From Lacipirellula limnantheis (GTDB lineage: Bacteria; Planctomycetota; Planctomycetia; Pirellulales; Lacipirellulaceae), in assembly GCF_007746075.1 (NCBI RefSeq), contig NZ_CP036339.1:3253786-3317785 (forward strand): 64,000 bases of DNA, given 5' to 3'. The notes under the pieces were generated by a model, which saw only the letters and a list, made by a program, of their open reading frames with translations, did no database searches and was not told the DNA's origin. Made by a program: the position numbers and the translations under genes. Below, one piece after another: positions 60,006-64,000 of the stretch (positions within the stretch are counted from its first letter, which is position 1; the number at the start of each line of letters is the position of its first letter).

Positions 60006-61664
60006 ATGAAGGCAGTTCATAGATGGGCCTTGGCGGCGCTCGGATCGATGTTCTTGTGGTCGGTTGAGAACTGCTTGGCTGGCGTGGTTAGCGGCGTACG
60101 AACCGTCGCCTTATCGGGCATGCCTGCGCCAGGAACCAATGAGACGTTCGGTGACGTTGGCTATTCCGGTGTTTCGCTGAACAACCGTGGCGAGACGGCG
60201 TTCATTGCTTCGCCCTCGTTCAACAATTTTGAGTTCCTCTTCGAGCCGCGGCCTACACGCGCCATCAATGACGAAAGCGTCTGGACGGAAGCTGGCGGCA
60301 GCGGCCTTCGACGAATTGCGCATGAAGGACCGGGCCTGCCTGGCGATGCGACCTACGCGAATGTTGCCCGTCCCCTAATCAGCGACCAAGGCGAAACCAT
60401 CTACCATGGCTCGTTCTCGGGCCAGCCTGCGGCGACTCAGCGCAGCGCGGTAAATATCTTGCGGAATCGCCTGGGGCACACCGACGTTGTCGTTGCTGCA
60501 CATGGATCGATCGCTCCGTCCACTAGCGTCACTTACTTTGAGATTCACCGTCCCTCGATGAATGCGAATGGCGACGTCGCGTTCTTCGGCGGCGTGAATG
60601 CGTCCAACTTCCAAGGGATTTGGGCCGAAGTGGGCGGCGAAGCGCTCGACCTGGTTGCGCGGCGAGGCGATAGCGCCCCCGGGACCACCGGGACATTCAG
60701 GGACCTGTCGGAGATCCTCACTTTTGACTCAAGTCTCGCAATTGGCTCCGCCGGACACGTCGCCTTCCGAGGTGCGTTTTTCAGCGACCGCACGAAAGGA
60801 GCAATTTGGCTCGCTAACCCCACAGGCGCGCTTCAAATAATCGTGGGCGAAGGCGACGTCGCACCGGGCGCCAATGCGACCTTTCACACTGTCGGGCCGC
60901 CGCGCGTCAACGGCCGGGGTGAGCTTGCATTTAGTACTGGTCTCAGTCCAACGCCAAATCCACGAGGTTCCAATGACTCCGGTAGGGCCCTCTGGCGGTA
61001 CTCGACCGAAACAGGCTTGGTTCTTGTTGCTATTCAGGGTCAACAGGCGCCTGGGGTCGACGCTGTGTTCGCATCGAACCATATTAACTTTCCTACATTT
61101 CGTGACCCTGCTCTCGGCGAGGGAGGCCACGCGGCGTTCGCCGCAAGCTTGCTACAGGGCAATGTTATGACCGAGAGCATTTGGCTCGCGGATCCCTCCA
61201 GCGAACTGAAAATGGTGGCTCGACAAGGCGACCCCGCGCCTGGGACCGACGATATTTTCATTGATTTCGGAACCTCCACGGTCAACGCTCGCGGACAGCT
61301 TGCGTTTAGCGCAAGAACTGTGGAATTCAGCCCGCTGCACCACGGCATCTGGGCGCAGGACCGAAATGGGGTTCTTCGACCAATCGTCAAGGCCGGAGAT
61401 TCCCTGAACGTTAATGACAACCCCGCCACGCCGGACCTGCGGGAAGTTCAGTATCTGAGCTTCTCAGAGGGGGGCAGCTTTGGATCGGACAGGATCACGG
61501 GGTTCAATGATCTTGGCCAAGTTGCGTTTTTCGCCCGATTCACCGACGGGACCAGCGGCGTGTTTGTATCGAATGCTGTGGCAGTACCGGAGCCCTCGAG
61601 TATCGTGGCATTAGGCCCGTTGGCATTGATGTACAGATCGAGAATGCGCTGGGCGGGCCATTAA
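60006..61664 (+). CDS. DUF7453-type (NxxGxxAF repeat) PEP-CTERM protein
   Basis: A 552-residue exported protein. After a signal peptide (WALAALGSMFLWSVENCLAG) there are at least seven repeats with the NxxGxxAF signature: LNNRGETAFI, MNANGDVAFF, IGSAGHVAFR, VNGRGELAFS, LGEGGHAAFA, VNARGQLAFS, FNDLGQVAFF. Each is followed by a strand with W or aromatic residues and often GDxAPGT (for example RRGDSAPGTTG and RQGDPAPGTDD). This matches the choice-of-anchor NxxGxxAF family (DUF7453). The anchor is VPEPSSIVALGPLALMYRSR. Likely a beta-propeller on the cell surface. Confidence 0.88.
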   Translation: MKAVHRWALAALGSMFLWSVENCLAGVVSGVRTVALSGMPAPGTNETFGDVGYSGVSLNNRGETAFIASPSFNNFEFLFEPRPTRAINDESVWTEAGGSGLRRIAHEGPGLPGDATYANVARPLISDQGETIYHGSFSGQPAATQRSAVNILRNRLGHTDVVVAAHGSIAPSTSVTYFEIHRPSMNANGDVAFFGGVNASNFQGIWAEVGGEALDLVARRGDSAPGTTGTFRDLSEILTFDSSLAIGSAGHVAFRGAFFSDRTKGAIWLANPTGALQIIVGEGDVAPGANATFHTVGPPRVNGRGELAFSTGLSPTPNPRGSNDSGRALWRYSTETGLVLVAIQGQQAPGVDAVFASNHINFPTFRDPALGEGGHAAFAASLLQGNVMTESIWLADPSSELKMVARQGDPAPGTDDIFIDFGTSTVNARGQLAFSARTVEFSPLHHGIWAQDRNGVLRPIVKAGDSLNVNDNPATPDLREVQYLSFSEGGSFGSDRITGFNDLGQVAFFARFTDGTSGVFVSNAVAVPEPSSIVALGPLALMYRSRMRWAGH

Positions 61665-61973
61665 GTACACGCTAACTACAGGGCGTCGGTGAAATCGACC
61701 TAAGGTTCGACACTTTGCTCCAAGAGTGAGCGGTCGTGAACACCTCAGCGCGCAAAGCATAGGCGTATTGGCCGACCGATTGAGGGACCTGCGCGAACCC
61801 CTGACAACGTCAACCGAATCGACCGCCATTCTAATACGCGATTGCCGAATGACTTCGTTGACGTTGCATCTGCCGATTCGTAGCTTATCGCCGATTATTA
61901 CAATGCCAGTGCCTACTTCTTTGGCGATCAGCGGTTTCGAAGTAGCCGCGGCTCTTCGTTCTTGAGGTTATTA
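61665..61973. other. About 310 bp intergenic; contains an R1 copy
   Basis: R1 occupies 61692-61770. The right end holds GAGG (61964-61967) as ribosome-binding site for the ATG at 61974, which decides that start. No gene is seen. Confidence 0.5.
61692..61770 (+). repeat. R1 dispersed repeat, long copy
   Basis: Aligns without gaps over 64 bases to 57278-57341 with 9 mismatches. Includes TTCGACACTTTGCTCCAAGA, CGGTCGTGAACACC and GCGCGCAA. Confidence 0.7.
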
Positions 61974-62735
61974 ATGAGATTCATTTGGGCAGCCGCACTG
62001 TTGTCAGCATTGAGCACCTTCGCTTGTGGTGCGGAACCGGCGGCTCCGCCGGAAGGCTTTGAAAACATCTTCAACGGCATCGACCTGTCGGAATGGGATG
62101 GAAATCCCGCTTACTGGAGCGTCCGGGACGGCTGCCTCACTGGCGTCACGGATGGGTCGCTCAAGCACAACCGCTTCATTGTCTGGCGGGGCGATGAACT
62201 CAAAAACTTCGAGCTGCGGGTCAAGGTCAAAGTCACCGCGGGAGGCAATAGCGGCTTGAACTATCGGAGCGCGTCCCGCCCCGATCTTGGGGAGGAAGTC
62301 GTCACGGGCTATCAATGTGACGTCGTCCCGGACCACGCTGACTACGACGGGATGCTCTACGAGGAGCGAGGGAGGCGAATACTCGCCCACACTGGCGAGA
62401 AGGTGATTGTCGACGAGCAGGGACAACCTTGGGTCGTCGACGCGCTGCCAAAGAAGACATTCAAGCCCAATGAATGGCACGAATATCGGATCCTCGTGCG
62501 AGCTAATCACCATCAACACTGGATCGACGACCACCCGACGGTCGATGTGATCGACCTAGATACGAAGCATCGATCGCTCGCCGGGATTCTCGGGGTTCAA
62601 GTCCACGTGGGGCCTGCAATGGTCATTCAGTACCGAGACTTCATTCTAAAGCGACTGCCAGACGATCTGGAACTCATTCGTTCCGACGACGCCGAGATTC
62701 CCGCTTCGGCGGTCAAAGTGGTCCCGCAGGGATAA
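61974..62735 (+). CDS. DUF1080 family protein (3-keto-disaccharide hydrolase-like, LamG fold)
   Basis: A 253-residue exported protein with signal peptide IWAAALLSALSTFACGA. The domain starts with FENIFNGIDLSEWDGNPAYW (residues about 28-47), then CLTGVTDGSLKHNRFIVWRG, and NSGLNYRSASR and VVTGYQCDVVPDHADYDGML, the DUF1080/3-keto-glucoside-hydrolase-like signature (LamG-type jelly roll). The start at 61974 follows a good GAGG site; the upstream TTG at 61962 is less likely. A Gfo/Idh/MocA gene faces it 86 bp beyond the stop. In known pathways such hydrolases and oxidoreductases act together on 3-keto sugars; that pairing here is inference. Confidence 0.9.
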   Translation: MRFIWAAALLSALSTFACGAEPAAPPEGFENIFNGIDLSEWDGNPAYWSVRDGCLTGVTDGSLKHNRFIVWRGDELKNFELRVKVKVTAGGNSGLNYRSASRPDLGEEVVTGYQCDVVPDHADYDGMLYEERGRRILAHTGEKVIVDEQGQPWVVDALPKKTFKPNEWHEYRILVRANHHQHWIDDHPTVDVIDLDTKHRSLAGILGVQVHVGPAMVIQYRDFILKRLPDDLELIRSDDAEIPASAVKVVPQG

Positions 62736-62821
62736 GCCACGCAGTGAAATACTTGGCGGACCTCCGTGAAAACGCCTCATCGGGGTTCGCTCAAACTGCG
62801 GCACTCTCATAGCGAAAGGCT

Positions 62822-63934
62822 TCAAGCAATTTTCACCGCCGTCCCCGATTCGGACGCCTCGTAGATCGCTGAGATAATCTTCACGTCGCGCAGCCCCTCT
62901 TCGCCAGGCGTTTTCGGGGCCTCGTCGTTCAGGACGCACTGCGCGAAATGGTCCATCTCGAGCGCGAAATGATTGCCCTGCTTGATGGCTAGCCCATCGC
63001 CTTGGCGGTCTTCTCCCTGCCACAGGCGATTGCCTTGGTAAGACAGAAACGGCTCGGACTGAATCTGGCCGCGCGTCCCGTATACGCGGAACCGATTGCA
63101 GCCGAAGCCATAGGACGAAAGACACGACCCGACGGCGCCTGATTCGAATCGCAGATCGAATTCCACGGTCTCTTCGACTTCTTTGAAGCGAGGATCGTTC
63201 GGCGTCGCGTAGCTGATGGCCGTGACTTCGACAGGCTCCTCTCCTGTCAAGTAACGCGCCGCTTGAAGGGCGTAGATGCCGATGTCCATCAGCGATCCGC
63301 CCCCTGCGAGCTTTCGATTGAGACGCCACTGCAAAGGATCGCCGATGCTGAACCCTCCCTCGGCCGTGACTTGCTTAAGGACGCCCACCGCCTCGGGCGA
63401 TCGCGCGAGTTCGATCGCTTTTTGGGTGACCGGTTCGTATTGCAGGCGATAGGCGATCATCAATTTCCGCTGGGCGTCGCGGCAAGCGTCGATCATCGCT
63501 TGGCACTCAGACGGCGTGTTGGCCATCGGCTTTTCGCACAGCACATGCTTGCCTGCCTGAGCTGCGCGAATCGCGTACTCGGCATGCATGCCGTTCGGCA
63601 GGACGATGTAGACCACGTCGACGGCGGGATTCTCCTTGATCGAGTCGAAGTGGTCGTAGTCGTAGATATTCTTAAGATCGATGCCGTATTTGGCTGCCTG
63701 TTCCTTCGCTTTTGGGGGGTGGCCGCTGACCAAGGCGACAGGGCGGGCTAATTTGCATTCAGCGAATGCGGGGAGAAGCTGTCCCATCGACAGATTCCCG
63801 ATCCCCACCAAGGCGAAACCGACGGTCCTCTCCTCCGGCGACGCGGAGTTAACGCGAAGCGCCGTACTCCCCAAGGCGACTGCAGTCGTCGTGAGAAAGG
63901 TGCGTCGCGAAACAGTTCCAAAATCAACTGACAT
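62822..63934 (-). CDS. Secreted Gfo/Idh/MocA-family NAD(P)-dependent oxidoreductase
   Basis: A 370-residue enzyme with a twin-arginine signal, SRRTFLTTTAVALGSTALRV (residues 9-28). The Rossmann domain shows VGFALVGIGNLSMGQLLPAF (about 38-57), a GxGxxxxG-like loop, and the family hallmark GKHVLCEKPMANTPSECQAM (about 128-147) with the catalytic Lys-Pro. The C-terminal domain has LAGGGSLMDIGIYALQAARY with the conserved Asp-x-Gly-x-Tyr. It resembles exported glucose-fructose-oxidoreductase-type members, which keep their cofactor bound. The upstream region runs off the window at 64000. It converges with the DUF1080 gene. Confidence 0.93.
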   Translation of the reverse strand: MSVDFGTVSRRTFLTTTAVALGSTALRVNSASPEERTVGFALVGIGNLSMGQLLPAFAECKLARPVALVSGHPPKAKEQAAKYGIDLKNIYDYDHFDSIKENPAVDVVYIVLPNGMHAEYAIRAAQAGKHVLCEKPMANTPSECQAMIDACRDAQRKLMIAYRLQYEPVTQKAIELARSPEAVGVLKQVTAEGGFSIGDPLQWRLNRKLAGGGSLMDIGIYALQAARYLTGEEPVEVTAISYATPNDPRFKEVEETVEFDLRFESGAVGSCLSSYGFGCNRFRVYGTRGQIQSEPFLSYQGNRLWQGEDRQGDGLAIKQGNHFALEMDHFAQCVLNDEAPKTPGEEGLRDVKIISAIYEASESGTAVKIA

Positions 63935-64000
63935 CGAAACGCCTCCAACTTAGATCCAGGCTGCTCACAACTTACGCTTACTTCTTGCCCGCGTATGCCA

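Noticed and set aside
57278..61770. R1 repeats as integron attC sites
   Set aside because: The gene-repeat-gene spacing is suggestive, but no attC-type core (GTTRRRY with RYYYAAC) or integrase gene is visible, so only the neutral term repeat is used.
1..64000. CRISPR arrays, tRNA and rRNA genes
   Set aside because: No regularly spaced repeats with unique spacers and no tRNA- or rRNA-like sequence were recognised on either strand by eye.

Overview
The window looks like chromosomal DNA of a planctomycete, probably of the Pirellulales/Lacipirellula type. The pointers are family-level: a DUF1559 pseudopilin-like protein with the H-X9-DG motif, a DUF1501 / DUF1549-DUF1553 / planctomycete cytochrome-C-like (PSC1) WD40 operon, an ECF sigma factor paired with a Ser/Thr kinase, Gfo/Idh/MocA and DUF1080 secreted enzymes, dockerin-like loops, and about ten PEP-CTERM genes or gene remnants. 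The metabolic and polysaccharide genes are GC-rich. The PEP-CTERM and intergenic stretches (about 13.9-23.5 kb, 26.6-29.5 kb, 47.4-48.8 kb and 57-62 kb) look more AT-rich and loosely packed.

Layout. (1) 1-11.5 kb: nine tightly spaced genes on + for an exopolysaccharide: deacetylase, GT87-type membrane glycosyltransferase, initiating phosphoglycosyltransferase, flippase, polymerase, GT4, methyltransferase, FAD oxidoreductase and UDP-GlcNAc 2-epimerase. They form a recognisable Wzx/Wzy-type pathway; the operon continues past the left edge. (2) 11.5-14.3 kb: an IS1380-type transposase remnant, a DUF1559 protein with a lipoprotein, and a broken serine recombinase. (3) 14.4-17.8 kb: ECF sigma factor and Ser/Thr kinase. 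(4) 17.9-32.1 kb: an accessory zone of PEP-CTERM genes, some broken by stop codons, frameshift or an IS630 insertion, plus a small ferredoxin/DUF429-like gene pair bracketed by repeats. (5) 32.4-37.9 kb: a three-gene module of unknown function (721 aa protein, 294 aa protein and an oppositely oriented sigma-like regulator), with IS4 and IS21 remnants on its two sides. (6) 39.6-47.3 kb: a five-gene SWIM / DUF5691 / MoxR / DUF5682 / VWA operon, similar in composition to Escherichia coli yehLMPQ. (7) 48.8-55.7 kb: the PSC1-WD40, DUF1549/1553 and DUF1501 operon on -. (8) 55.9-57.1 kb: a second IS630 copy, the same length as the first with an identical predicted protein. (9) 57.5-64 kb: a small membrane protein, two more PEP-CTERM proteins, and a convergent DUF1080 / Gfo-Idh-MocA pair.

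The most unusual points are the dispersed intergenic repeats between accessory genes (here called R1 and R2), the bracketed ferredoxin cassette, the PEP-CTERM gene whose reading frame is exactly restored when the IS and one 3-bp target duplication are removed, and the uncharacterised 33.4-37.3 kb module. No exosortase, rRNA, tRNA or CRISPR array was seen. All family names come from reading motifs by eye, without database searches.
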